64,000 nucleotides of DNA from Thermanaeromonas toyohensis ToBE (GTDB lineage: Bacteria > Bacillota > DSM-521 > Neomoorellales > Neomoorellaceae). Made by a program: the position numbers and the translations under genes. The stretch is taken from contig NZ_LT838272.1 in the NCBI RefSeq assembly GCF_900176005.1, positions 2,437,587 to 2,501,586 on the forward strand. Direction: 5' to 3'. Below are positions 1 to 7,693 of this stretch, piece by piece. The notes under the pieces were generated by a model. It ran no database searches, was not told where the DNA came from, and was given only the letters and a program-made list of their open reading frames with translations. Each line of letters begins with the position of its first letter. Position 1 is the stretch's first letter.

Positions 1-20
1 AGTTTAGCTCCTACGGACAT
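1..20 (-). CDS. 5' end of an unidentified gene, cut by the window edge
   Basis: An ATG at 20-18 is followed by open codons reading M-S-V-G-A-K to the edge. A strong ribosome binding site (AGGAGG, six bases before the ATG) sits between it and the dsrN stop, so a further gene probably continues the dsr operon. Six residues are too few for any functional call. Confidence 0.45.
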
Positions 21-45
21 CTCGTTCCTCCTCTTGGAGTTTCCT

Positions 46-1452
46 TCACTTTAAAGAGGATATCCCCGACTGTACAGCTACCCAGGATACTAATTTTTCA
101 GCCCACCCTAGGTGGGCAGGAGCGAAGAGATGGGTATAACTGGCTAGGATCCCTTTATAGAGGAGGCCATCGAATTGGCCATCTATCCCCCAACCCCGCA
201 CCACCCTATAGGCGAAGTTGACCTTCTCCCTCCGGAGATTGACTACCCGTGAATGGTGAAACTCGTGCCCCTTAACCCCTGCTCCTTCAGCAAAGAAAGG
301 ATTACCTGGACAGGCTTTTAAGAAAGTGTACCCATGTCCCTGAGGTGTATCTTCCATTTGTACATCTAGAGGCAAGGCTCCCACCATCTCATACCATCGC
401 TCACCATATTTAATTCGCCTAGCTAGGTACATTAATCCACCACATTCAGCGTAAATAGGCAAACCTTCTTGGGCCGCCCGGCGAATATCCCGTCTTAAGG
501 AAGAATTTTCTTCCAAGTCACCTGCAAAAATTTCCGGAAACCCTCCTCCGATATATAGCCCGTCCACAGGGGGTAAATTAGCTTCTTTAAGGCTATCGAT
601 GAAAATCAATTCTGCGCCCGCTTGGGTTAAAGCCTCCAGGTTTTCAGGATAGTAAAAATGAAACACACGATCCCGCACTACTCCTAAACGTACTTTACCC
701 ACAGGAGCAATGCGCTTAGGTACTTCCTCACAGGTAATGGGCGGGGCTGTCCGGGCAATATCCAAGAGGTGGTCCAGGTCCACGTTAGCCTCTATCGCCG
801 CCCGGGTAGCTTCCAAAGCCCCATGCAACCTTTCGTTTTCCGCCGCAGGTACCAGCCCCAGATGGCGATCGGGTATCACATAACGCTCGTCTTTAGGCAA
901 AGCACCTATCACAGGTAAACCTGTGTACTCTTTAATAGCACATCTCAACATCTCTTCATGGCGGGGTCGCGCCACCCGGTTTAAGAGGATACCCGCCAGC
1001 TTAATTCGTGGGTCAAACTGCTTAAAACCCTGAACCAGCGCTGCTGCACTACGGGTCATTCGGGTAGCATCCAAAACTAATACCACCGGAGCTTCCAGAG
1101 CTAGAGCAATCTCGGCCGTACTCCCAGTACCTTTTAAATCCAAACCATCGAATAAACCCATGGCCCCTTCCACTATGGCTAGATCTGCTCCCTGACAACC
1201 TAGGAGAAAGGAATAACGCAACTGTTGAGGAGACATAAAGTATAAATCCAAGTTACGGCACGGTCTCCCAGCAGCCAGGGTTAACCAGCTCGGGTCGATA
1301 TAATCAGGACCCTTCTTGAAGGGTTGTATAGTAAATCCCCTTTTGCCCAGGGCGGCAATCAATCCTAAGGCTACAGTGGTCTTGCCGGATCGGCCATGGG
1401 GGGCGGCCAAAACCACCCGCGGGATAGTAATAGGTATTGTTGGGCTCCTCAA
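46..1452 (-). CDS. dsrN: DsrN, CbiA/CobB-type amidotransferase (sirohaem amidation)
   Basis: A glutamine amidotransferase related to cobyrinate a,c-diamide synthase. In dsr operons this family is DsrN, thought to amidate sirohaem for DsrAB. The N-terminal P-loop (GRSGKTT) and the C-terminal class I glutaminase domain with its nucleophile cysteine (AECGGLMYL) are both visible; length about 460 residues is normal for CbiA. It follows dsrB2 directly. The start is unclear. The frame stays open back into dsrB2, but the good Shine-Dalgarno GAGGAG lies after the dsrB2 stop, and the only start-like codons nearby are a TTG at 1452 that overlaps it, an ATA at 1437 seven bases after it, an ATT at 1431 and a GTG at 1416. 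The TTG is given here as the outer limit. A true cobyrinate synthase is the alternative, but the dsr context favours DsrN. Confidence 0.85.
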   Translation of the reverse strand: MRSPTIPITIPRVVLAAPHGRSGKTTVALGLIAALGKRGFTIQPFKKGPDYIDPSWLTLAAGRPCRNLDLYFMSPQQLRYSFLLGCQGADLAIVEGAMGLFDGLDLKGTGSTAEIALALEAPVVLVLDATRMTRSAAALVQGFKQFDPRIKLAGILLNRVARPRHEEMLRCAIKEYTGLPVIGALPKDERYVIPDRHLGLVPAAENERLHGALEATRAAIEANVDLDHLLDIARTAPPITCEEVPKRIAPVGKVRLGVVRDRVFHFYYPENLEALTQAGAELIFIDSLKEANLPPVDGLYIGGGFPEIFAGDLEENSSLRRDIRRAAQEGLPIYAECGGLMYLARRIKYGERWYEMVGALPLDVQMEDTPQGHGYTFLKACPGNPFFAEGAGVKGHEFHHSRVVNLRREKVNFAYRVVRGWGIDGQFDGLLYKGILASYTHLFAPAHLGWAEKLVSWVAVQSGISSLK

Positions 1453-1453
1453 A

Positions 1454-2518
1454 TTAAAATTTGAAGCGCAGGTTCTGTTTAAAATAGACACCGTTAATAG
1501 AATACTCTCCTTCCTCCAGGGCACTACCTCCTACTGCCTTAAGAAAACGGCCCCATCCTAATCGTTCGACAAAGGCCCCTAACCTTTCTCCCGGGCGTGC
1601 CCCCTTTATCCAGACTTCCAAAATACGGGTTATTTTCTCCTTGATTTCCGTGTAATCAAGGGATTTAATAGGCAAGAAAGGGAAGACCATACCAGCTAAA
1701 GAAGGTGTGGAACCCCCCCGGCCCCCGACCAAGATAGCTGCTCCCCGTTCTCCCTTTAGCTTTATCCCGGTGAGCACTGCCTGCATACATGAGCTGCAGC
1801 GCACACAGCGTTCCAGGTTTATAGTTACTGAAGTTCCTCTAGAAGTAGCTTTAGGCCGGATAGCTTTAGTGGGGCACCAGGAGACAAGTAACCCTATATC
1901 TTCATTAGCTCCTGCCAAAGCCTCATCATCTACCTCAGGAAAGCCCTGATATACCCCGATAATACCGATATCAGCTTCCACTCCTCCCCCACATCCATTG
2001 GGGCAACCGCTTATAGAGATCTTGAGCCAAGCTGGGAGACTAAAATCTTGAAAATACTGCCAAAGATGATCTCCTAAAACTTTAGCCAAACTAGGGGCAT
2101 CCAGAGCTGCATTTTGGCAGTGGACAAAGGAGGTACAACATTTTATCTGGTGAGCCGTTCTTCCTGTCCCACCCACCAGGAATCCAGACTGGTAGATTTC
2201 CTTTAGAAGCATGTCCAGTTTAACAGGATCTACTCCTACCAGCTCAAAGGATTGGCGAGAAGTTCGCCGGCCAACCAAGGCGTATTTACGGATCCAACTG
2301 GCCAACAAGCGTAAAGAAGAAGCGCTCAAAAGCCCATTAGGTGGCAAAAGTACCCTTACACTTAAAAGGATGCTCCCATCCCGCCCTACATGTTTAATAA
2401 CACCAGGTCGAACTATCTTGTGCCAAACCCAGTTGCCCGCCATTTCCTGGAGACAAGAAGGTAATTCGCGGCGAAAATCAGGCATAATCCCCGCTGGCAT
2501 TTCTCCCCATTCAGTCAT
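1454..2518 (-). CDS. second, divergent sulfite reductase beta-like subunit (DsrB2)
   Basis: A 354-residue sirohaem/[4Fe-4S] protein of the DsrB fold with an inserted ferredoxin domain (C215, C238, C241, C244). Its sirohaem-cluster cysteines are C128-X5-C134 and C172-X3-C176. The canonical DsrB at 6635-7693 instead has one cysteine (C129) plus the C166-C167-X3-C171 arrangement. DsrB2 therefore has the classical DsrA/assimilatory spacing and lacks the doubled cysteine. It overlaps the upstream dsrA2 by four bases (ATGA) and the pair forms one unit. It is clearly a DsrAB-family beta subunit; whether the pair reduces sulfite, or does another sulfur/nitrogen reduction, cannot be told from sequence. 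Extra divergent dsrAB copies are, from memory, known in Moorella. Confidence 0.85.
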   Translation of the reverse strand: MTEWGEMPAGIMPDFRRELPSCLQEMAGNWVWHKIVRPGVIKHVGRDGSILLSVRVLLPPNGLLSASSLRLLASWIRKYALVGRRTSRQSFELVGVDPVKLDMLLKEIYQSGFLVGGTGRTAHQIKCCTSFVHCQNAALDAPSLAKVLGDHLWQYFQDFSLPAWLKISISGCPNGCGGGVEADIGIIGVYQGFPEVDDEALAGANEDIGLLVSWCPTKAIRPKATSRGTSVTINLERCVRCSSCMQAVLTGIKLKGERGAAILVGGRGGSTPSLAGMVFPFLPIKSLDYTEIKEKITRILEVWIKGARPGERLGAFVERLGWGRFLKAVGGSALEEGEYSINGVYFKQNLRFKF

Positions 2519-3696
2519 AGGTTGGGGCCCTCCTTTATCCCTTCCAGGACATGTCCGGAAGGGCGGAAAACATTGCGCTTTGGTAATTCTACTACCTGAG
2601 GTTCCACCTTAAGCCCTAGCTCCCGCAAGATCCGGCTAGGGCCTAAGCGGGCTACAAAATCACCTACCCTTTCCTTACGTTTGGCCTGGTCTGCCCAAAG
2701 CTCTAGGAAAGCGCCAAAGAGATCACCTAAGGCAGGATAATCTTCCGGACCCCTGATAGGGAGGAAGGGCACCAGTACATAACCCACCATAGGACCCTGA
2801 GGGCCTCGGTGGCCATATTTACCCCCTACTACCCAGGCCACCCCGCGCTCTCTACCAGGTCGAATGGCTGGACACAAGTTTATGCAGGTCATGCAACGGG
2901 TGCAGGCCTCACCATCTATTTTCAGGTGTAAGGAATCGCCTTCTACCTGGAGGGCCCCCTCCGGGCAGGCGGCCATAAGAGCCTGCCAGTCTCCTCCCTC
3001 TTTTACCCATTCAGTCAGTAAGGATTCATCTATAACGGGTAGATCCCGGTAAACGCCGATAAAGGAATGATCCTTCTGCATCATGGCCCGGATGCAATCG
3101 TTAGGACATCCAGCCACCCCGCTCTTGCACTTCTGGGGAAAGCCTGGATACTGCTGATCCTCTATGAAACGCTGCCCTAGGTAGGTAGCTATTGCCGGGG
3201 CATCCACCAGGGCCATATCGCACCGTACAGGCCCACAACAAGCTGTAATACAGCGCAGGTCATCCCCTGTAGAGCCAACATCGTAACCTAAAGCATTAAG
3301 CTCGCGAACCAAAGGCACTATATTCTCCTGCGTAGTGTAAATTTCCAGAGTCCCACCAGCCGTAAAATGTACTAAGCCCTGACCATAGCGCTCGGCCAAT
3401 TCAGCCAAAGCTTCAAGAGTTTCTGCGCTCATCCACCCACCTGCTGGCCCAAGAATTCGTATAAAAGGAGACTCCTTCAAAATCTCGGGATGGCGGCTAA
3501 CCCTTAAAGAGGCCCCGGCCGGAAGCTCCGGGATAGAAAGGTAACCTCCTGGCCCAAAGGCGGAAACGCCTTCCTTAAGGCCGGTTTCATATATTTCCAG
3601 GGGGTACCGGCTAGAGGACAGTTCTTTTACATGACTGGGATACTGACCTTTTAGTAACTGGGAGCAAAAAAACAATTCTTTCTCCCTTTGCTCCAT
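2515..3696 (-). CDS. second, divergent sulfite reductase alpha-like subunit (DsrA2)
   Basis: A 393-residue DsrA-like protein. Counting from the chosen ATG, the sirohaem-coupled cluster motif is C153-X5-C159 and C197-X3-C201 (AGCPNDC). A ferredoxin insert follows (CPEGAL, then C-X2-C-X2-C-X3-CP). The frame extends to a GTG at 3720, but the ATG at 3696 has a GAAGGAG ribosome binding site seven bases upstream and gives a normal N-terminus. That binding site lies inside a small tandem duplication shared with the end of the preceding DsrC-like gene. It stands with dsrB2 downstream of a one-cysteine DsrC paralogue, so these three may form a specialised module. Its low similarity to the canonical DsrA in the same operon argues against a recent duplication. 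Confidence 0.85.
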   Translation of the reverse strand: MEQREKELFFCSQLLKGQYPSHVKELSSSRYPLEIYETGLKEGVSAFGPGGYLSIPELPAGASLRVSRHPEILKESPFIRILGPAGGWMSAETLEALAELAERYGQGLVHFTAGGTLEIYTTQENIVPLVRELNALGYDVGSTGDDLRCITACCGPVRCDMALVDAPAIATYLGQRFIEDQQYPGFPQKCKSGVAGCPNDCIRAMMQKDHSFIGVYRDLPVIDESLLTEWVKEGGDWQALMAACPEGALQVEGDSLHLKIDGEACTRCMTCINLCPAIRPGRERGVAWVVGGKYGHRGPQGPMVGYVLVPFLPIRGPEDYPALGDLFGAFLELWADQAKRKERVGDFVARLGPSRILRELGLKVEPQVVELPKRNVFRPSGHVLEGIKEGPNL

Positions 3697-3697
3697 T

Positions 3698-3728
3698 TTA
3701 ACACTCCTTCGGGTTAACACTCCTTCGG
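3698..3728 (-). repeat. 16-bp tandem duplication across the dsrC2 stop / dsrA2 ribosome binding site
   Basis: TTAACACTCCTTCGG occurs at 3698-3712 and again at 3714-3728. On the coding strand one copy encodes the last residues and stop of the DsrC-like protein (P-K-E-C-stop); the other repeats those codons as untranslated DNA and supplies the GAAGGAG ribosome binding site of dsrA2. Confidence 0.9.
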
Positions 3729-3968
3729 CATAGGTAACCCTGTTATCTTACTTATCTCTCCAATGGGGTTGCCCGGGAATAGCTTATAAATTTTCTTTTT
3801 CTCCCACCCGCTAAGCTTCATAAGGGTACGCAGGGTACAAATGGTCTTATGCTTCTGGTAATAAGCGTAACTTAGCTCTAGAAGATACCAATGTTCCTCC
3901 CCCAGGTGGATACCCCGCTCCCTGGCCCGAGCAGCGATGGTTTCCCTTTCGGTTGGAGAAAGCCCCAT
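3714..3968 (-). CDS. DsrC/TusE-like protein lacking the second redox cysteine
   Basis: An 84-residue DsrC-superfamily protein. The conserved C-terminal arm is recognisable (G-L-P-x-P), but the residue equivalent to DsrC Cys93 is Ser73 and only the terminal Cys84 remains; no residue follows that cysteine, where DsrC normally has one. It also lacks about 20 N-terminal residues of DsrC. Known DsrC-like proteins with only the distal cysteine (TusE, RspA types) transfer sulfur or regulate rather than form a DsrC trisulfide. The ATG at 3968 is chosen because AGGGGGG lies just upstream; the frame extends to 3998. It sits between canonical dsrC and the second dsrAB pair, which suggests it serves that pair. 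Confidence 0.8.
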   Translation of the reverse strand: MGLSPTERETIAARARERGIHLGEEHWYLLELSYAYYQKHKTICTLRTLMKLSGWEKKKIYKLFPGNPIGEISKITGLPMPKEC

Positions 3969-4012
3969 AACCATCCCCCCTGGGTTTAATTTTAACATAA
4001 GAACAAATAATT

Positions 4013-4042
4013 GAGGCTAGCTGAATAAAGCCAGCTAGCCTC
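4013..4042 (-). promoter_or_regulatory. 11-bp intercistronic hairpin after dsrC
   Basis: The arms 4013-4023 and 4032-4042 (GAGGCTAGCTG and its complement) pair perfectly around an 8-base loop, just after the dsrC stop. No long T-run follows on the minus strand, so it looks more like an mRNA end-stabilising or partial attenuation structure than a full terminator. Confidence 0.7.
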
Positions 4043-4055
4043 CCTGCTTTTAATT

Positions 4056-4373
4056 TTATACACACCCTGTTGGCTTAGGTAAACCGGCGATCTTGCACGC
4101 CCCCTTGGCCGGGCCACTAGGGAAAAGATCATAAATCTGTTTAAGGCTAAAGCCCGTCTCCTTACACAGCTTGCGAATCATGGGAGCAATACCAAACTGC
4201 TGGTAATACTGACGGAGGTAATTAATGACCTTCCAATGGTCCTCCGTAAGCTCTGTTACTCCCTCTGTCTCCGCCAGGGCTTTAGCTACCTCCTCGTTCC
4301 ACTTCTCTGGGTCCTGGATGAACCCATCTTCATCCACTTCAATTTCAATCCCGGCCAGAACCATTTTCGGCAT
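4056..4373 (-). CDS. dsrC: DsrC, sulfur carrier for dissimilatory sulfite reduction
   Basis: A 105-residue canonical DsrC. It carries sulfite-derived sulfur from DsrAB as a trisulfide between its two C-terminal cysteines and delivers it to the membrane DsrMK(JOP) complex. Both cysteines are present at the textbook positions 93 and 104, within G-A-C-K-I-A-G-L-P-K-P-T-G-C-V. The ATG at 4373 is preceded by a full AGGAGG site. It lies downstream of dsrK and is followed by a hairpin and a second DsrC-like gene. The contrast between the two paralogues is clear: this one is the respiratory carrier. Confidence 0.95.
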   Translation of the reverse strand: MPKMVLAGIEIEVDEDGFIQDPEKWNEEVAKALAETEGVTELTEDHWKVINYLRQYYQQFGIAPMIRKLCKETGFSLKQIYDLFPSGPAKGACKIAGLPKPTGCV

Positions 4374-4409
4374 AGGCCTTACCTCCTTCCGAAATTCCTA
4401 TTTTCTTCC

Positions 4410-4475
4410 TTAAAACTTCATCGGGGCATAAGGACAACCTTCTACCCCGTATTTCATTAACTCACCACGACTCAT
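4410..4475 (-). CDS. possible 21-residue peptide coupled to dsrK
   Basis: An ATG at 4475 overlaps the dsrK stop in an ATGA junction and opens 21 codons ending at TAA 4412-4410, just before the AGGAGG of dsrC. The peptide ends C-P-Y-A-P-M-K-F. The stop-start coupling is suggestive, but so short a frame may be chance or a leader keeping ribosomes on the message. No family is recognised. Confidence 0.25.
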   Translation of the reverse strand: MSRGELMKYGVEGCPYAPMKF

Positions 4476-5848
4476 CGTACAAGGGCGTTGGCGACTAACT
4501 CGCTTATTCCCGCGAAACGAACGGGAAGCTTATAGTAATTAATAAGGTCGCGGAATTGGCCCTTGCAGTTGGAACAGGCTAAAGCTACAATACTAGCCCC
4601 TGTAGCCTTAAGCTGTTCAGCTTTAATTTTACCATAAGTCTCCATACGGAATTTAAGAAAATTCCCCTTGGTCATTATGGCGAACCCGCTTCCACCCCCA
4701 CAGCAGTAGCTCATCTCCCGGTTAGGCTCCATCTCTCGGAAATCTTTACAGCAGGCTTTGAGGATCCGGCGCGGCTCTTCGTAAAGCCCACCTAATCTTC
4801 CTACTTTACAGGAATCATGGTAAGTCACCGGTTCAGGATTCTTCTCTGGGTCCACCTTTATCCTACCTTCCCGAATCCACTCGTCTATAAGTTCCAAAAT
4901 GCTTTTTACCTCAAAAGGCCTCTCAGAGGGAGGGATCAGTCTTAGTATGAGGAATTTAAAAGCCTCAAAGGCGTGGCCGCATTCACCCACCACCAGGGTT
5001 TTTACCCCTAGATCGAGGATAGTCTTAATTTGCGCCTTCAGTACCTTGGCGAACTCTTCATCGCTAAAAAATACCCCATAATTTACCACATCATTAATAC
5101 CTGTATCCGGGGAATTCAGAGTCCAATCCACCCCTGCAGCATGGAAGATCTCCGCCGCCCCCATGACTGTTTCGGCGAAGGCCAGGTAATCCCCGGCATT
5201 ATGCATAACCAGGTACTCGGCGCCCTTTTTATCTACAGGTATCTTTATTTTATATCCCCGCTGGTCCTCAATCTCCTCCTCTAGAAACTCGATTATATCC
5301 AGGAAAGCGGCTGTAGGAGTCCCTGTAGCGTTGCCCATCTCTAGCTGTTTGCGGGTACCTTTTTCTTTCAACTCATCTGGTGCAATCCCTATAGCATCAA
5401 AAATTTTCCTGGCCTCCCGTACAATAAGGCCGTTATCGATAGCTAAAGGGCAAGCATAAGCGCAACGGCGGCAGACTGTACAGCGGTATATGCTCTCCGC
5501 CAAAGCATCCAACTTATCTTCCGTCAGTTCCTCCGCCCCCACCAAGCCAGGGAAAAGTCTGCCCACCCAGGTGAAATAGCGGCGGTACACTCTACGAATT
5601 AAATCAGAACGCACAGCAGGGTGATATATTTCTTGGCGGCCGCTCGCTATATATACTGGGCATACCTCGGCGCAAGTACCGCATTTCATACATACCTCTA
5701 ACGAAAGTATATATGGCAGCCAGAAAGTCCAATTATCGCGCCGATCTAGGGACTTTTTCATCGCGGCCAGGAACTGGGGGACGCGGACTTCCTGTGCCCT
5801 TAAAATCTCATCGGAGAGGGCACGGAAATCATCTAGAACCTTTCTCAA
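4472..5848 (-). CDS. dsrK: DsrK, HdrD-like iron-sulfur subunit of DsrMK
   Basis: A 458-residue cytoplasmic iron-sulfur protein related to heterodisulfide reductase HdrD, the proposed site of DsrC-trisulfide reduction. There are two N-terminal [4Fe-4S] ferredoxin motifs (C-x2-C-x2-C-x3-CP, twice) and C-terminal CCG domains with the S-Y-C-C-G-G-G and A-C-S-N-C motifs that hold the catalytic cluster. It overlaps dsrM by four bases (ATGA), so the two are translationally coupled. With its dsrM it forms a minimal two-subunit complex beside dsrAB and dsrC; the larger DsrKJOPM is encoded at 50847-55964. Confidence 0.92.
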   Translation of the reverse strand: MRKVLDDFRALSDEILRAQEVRVPQFLAAMKKSLDRRDNWTFWLPYILSLEVCMKCGTCAEVCPVYIASGRQEIYHPAVRSDLIRRVYRRYFTWVGRLFPGLVGAEELTEDKLDALAESIYRCTVCRRCAYACPLAIDNGLIVREARKIFDAIGIAPDELKEKGTRKQLEMGNATGTPTAAFLDIIEFLEEEIEDQRGYKIKIPVDKKGAEYLVMHNAGDYLAFAETVMGAAEIFHAAGVDWTLNSPDTGINDVVNYGVFFSDEEFAKVLKAQIKTILDLGVKTLVVGECGHAFEAFKFLILRLIPPSERPFEVKSILELIDEWIREGRIKVDPEKNPEPVTYHDSCKVGRLGGLYEEPRRILKACCKDFREMEPNREMSYCCGGGSGFAIMTKGNFLKFRMETYGKIKAEQLKATGASIVALACSNCKGQFRDLINYYKLPVRFAGISELVANALVR

Positions 5849-6516
5849 TCCGCCTCACCCCACTTTACCCGGTGGTAACTAAAATACTTGGCAGCGAAAT
5901 GAAACATACGACCAAATGGTAAATACACCAAAAACAATTCTCCCAATAAGATCTCCCAGAGAAGGGAGGTCTTAGCAGGAAGCTCTGGAGAAAACGTTAA
6001 GACACCTAGTAAATATTCCCTGACCTCCGCGGTATGGGCGAAAAAGCCAGTAATAAGGCCCACCAATGAAAGAAGAAAAATAAGAAGTAAATTAAGGTAT
6101 TCCACGGGAGAAGACAACCGTTTTAGCTCCCTCTCCATCCTCTTAAGCCCTAACCATAAAGAACCCGCTCCTGCCAAAAGGCCTCCCAGAGTTCCCAGAA
6201 AGCTTGTAAAAGCGTCCGGGAATAGGCCGATAAGGAGCAGTAAAAACCACAAAAGGATAAAATATATCCCCCAGTGCATCAAAAGGGATGGAAACCATAG
6301 CTTGCGGTTGTAGGTATACAGGCTGCGCAATGTAAGGACTTCGCTAACCATCTCCTGCAGCCGACCTGCCGTAGTGCGGGGATAAGGAAAAAGCTCCCAA
6401 TGGAGATGCTTTGGTGCCCGTGACCAAAACAAGATTTTATAAAGGGATCCCGCCAGGCAAACCCCAACGGCTGCGTACGGTAATACTATTCCTATTAGAT
6501 AACCTAACCCTTCCAT
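5845..6516 (-). CDS. dsrM: DsrM, membrane cytochrome b-type subunit
   Basis: A 223-residue membrane protein of the NarI/DsrM type with about five hydrophobic segments, shorter than the 332-residue paralogue at 50847-51845. DsrM is thought to bind two b haems and pass electrons from menaquinol to DsrK. Histidine-bearing helices (LLMHWGIYF, FFAHTAEV, MFHFAAKYF) could supply haem ligands. It is coupled to dsrK by a four-base overlap and lies after the dsrB hairpin. Confidence 0.87.
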   Translation of the reverse strand: MEGLGYLIGIVLPYAAVGVCLAGSLYKILFWSRAPKHLHWELFPYPRTTAGRLQEMVSEVLTLRSLYTYNRKLWFPSLLMHWGIYFILLWFLLLLIGLFPDAFTSFLGTLGGLLAGAGSLWLGLKRMERELKRLSSPVEYLNLLLIFLLSLVGLITGFFAHTAEVREYLLGVLTFSPELPAKTSLLWEILLGELFLVYLPFGRMFHFAAKYFSYHRVKWGEAD

Positions 6517-6597
6517 CCCTCCGCCTCCCTTACCCAGCTAGCCCCCAAAGGGAAGGTTTAGACCCAAAGTTACCCCTGGCTGAGGCGACTTTAAGCC

Positions 6598-6630
6598 AGC
6601 CCGTCCCGGCTTAGTTTACCGGGACGGGCT
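6598..6630 (-). promoter_or_regulatory. 12-bp GC-rich hairpin directly after dsrB
   Basis: The arms AGCCCGTCCCGG (6598-6609) and its exact complement (6619-6630) pair around a 9-base loop, four bases after the dsrB stop. The minus strand continues TGGCTTAAAG with no U-tract, so it is probably a 3' stabiliser or processing boundary for a dsrAB transcript, or a partial block to readthrough. Confidence 0.75.
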
Positions 6631-6634
6631 TACC

Positions 6635-7693
6635 TTACCACCGGAACTGGGTAGTAGTTCTAAAGGTAGGTACGCTGAAGATAAAATCATCAATATGCTT
6701 ATCGGTGAAGGGAATATCCGCTAATTTAAAGAAAGTTTCCCAGCCTATCCTCTCGATCCACTCACCCATCCTCTCGCCTTTACGGGCATGGGTGGCCCAA
6801 ACCTCCACTAGTTTCTTAACTGCCTGTACCACTTCCGGCCAGCGCGGCGGATTATTGGGAAGGTAGGGGATGGCTAGGCGAGAGAACATAGGTGCCGTCC
6901 TGGCGTTGGAAACCTTACCACCCACCCAGATGGAAACACCATCATTCTCGGGATCCATAATCTGCATAGCCGGAGACATGGTGAAGCAGTTTCCGCAGTA
7001 CATACACCTTTCTTCATTGACTTCTACACTCTTGAGTTTCGGATTGGGCCGGATAGCACCTGTGGGGCAACTAGCCACCACAGTAGGTATTTCGCTCACC
7101 TTAGCCAAGAGCTCGTGATCAACTCGCGGGGGAGTCCGGTGGACACCTAAGATAGCGATATCCGAGCAATGGACGGCCCCGCACATGTTAAGACAACAGG
7201 CCAGGGAAATACGCAATTTAGCAGGAAGCTTTTCCTCCACAAAATACTCGTACAGCTCATCCATTACTGCCTTGACGATCCCCGAGGCATCGGTGGCCGG
7301 GGTATGACAATGGATCCAACCTTGAGTATGCACCATGTTGCTGAGGCAATTGCCGGTTCCCCCTACTGGCCATCCTTTAGCCCTCACTTCTTGGATGAGC
7401 GGCTCAATATTTTCTTTATTCGTGACCAGAAACTCGATGTTGTGCCGGCTGGTAAACCGGACATACCCATCGCAATATTTGTCGGCCAGGTCGCATACTT
7501 CGCGGATAAAATCGGTGCTCACCAGCCGCGGGGAACCTACTCGTATACTATATATTTCCTCCCCGCTTTCTGCCACATGTTTGAGTACCCCCGGCCGGAG
7601 TATTTCATGGTACTTCCAACGTCCATAATTTCTTTTAATTACAGGGGGAAGCATTTCCATATAATGGGGAGGGCCAAAATCGGTCCTAGGCAT
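6635..7693 (-). CDS. dsrB: DsrB, dissimilatory sulfite reductase beta subunit
   Basis: The 352-residue beta subunit of the DsrAB alpha2beta2 enzyme, which carries the catalytic sirohaem. Signature residues are [10 protein letters not shown] (C129) and L-A-C-C-L-N-M-C-G (C166, C167, C171), the known DsrB cluster ligands. A ferredoxin insert follows (CPTGAI, then C-x2-C-x2-C). It overlaps the dsrA stop by eight bases. No dsrD follows it in the next gap, where reductive-type operons usually have one. Confidence 0.97.
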   Translation of the reverse strand: MPRTDFGPPHYMEMLPPVIKRNYGRWKYHEILRPGVLKHVAESGEEIYSIRVGSPRLVSTDFIREVCDLADKYCDGYVRFTSRHNIEFLVTNKENIEPLIQEVRAKGWPVGGTGNCLSNMVHTQGWIHCHTPATDASGIVKAVMDELYEYFVEEKLPAKLRISLACCLNMCGAVHCSDIAILGVHRTPPRVDHELLAKVSEIPTVVASCPTGAIRPNPKLKSVEVNEERCMYCGNCFTMSPAMQIMDPENDGVSIWVGGKVSNARTAPMFSRLAIPYLPNNPPRWPEVVQAVKKLVEVWATHARKGERMGEWIERIGWETFFKLADIPFTDKHIDDFIFSVPTFRTTTQFRW

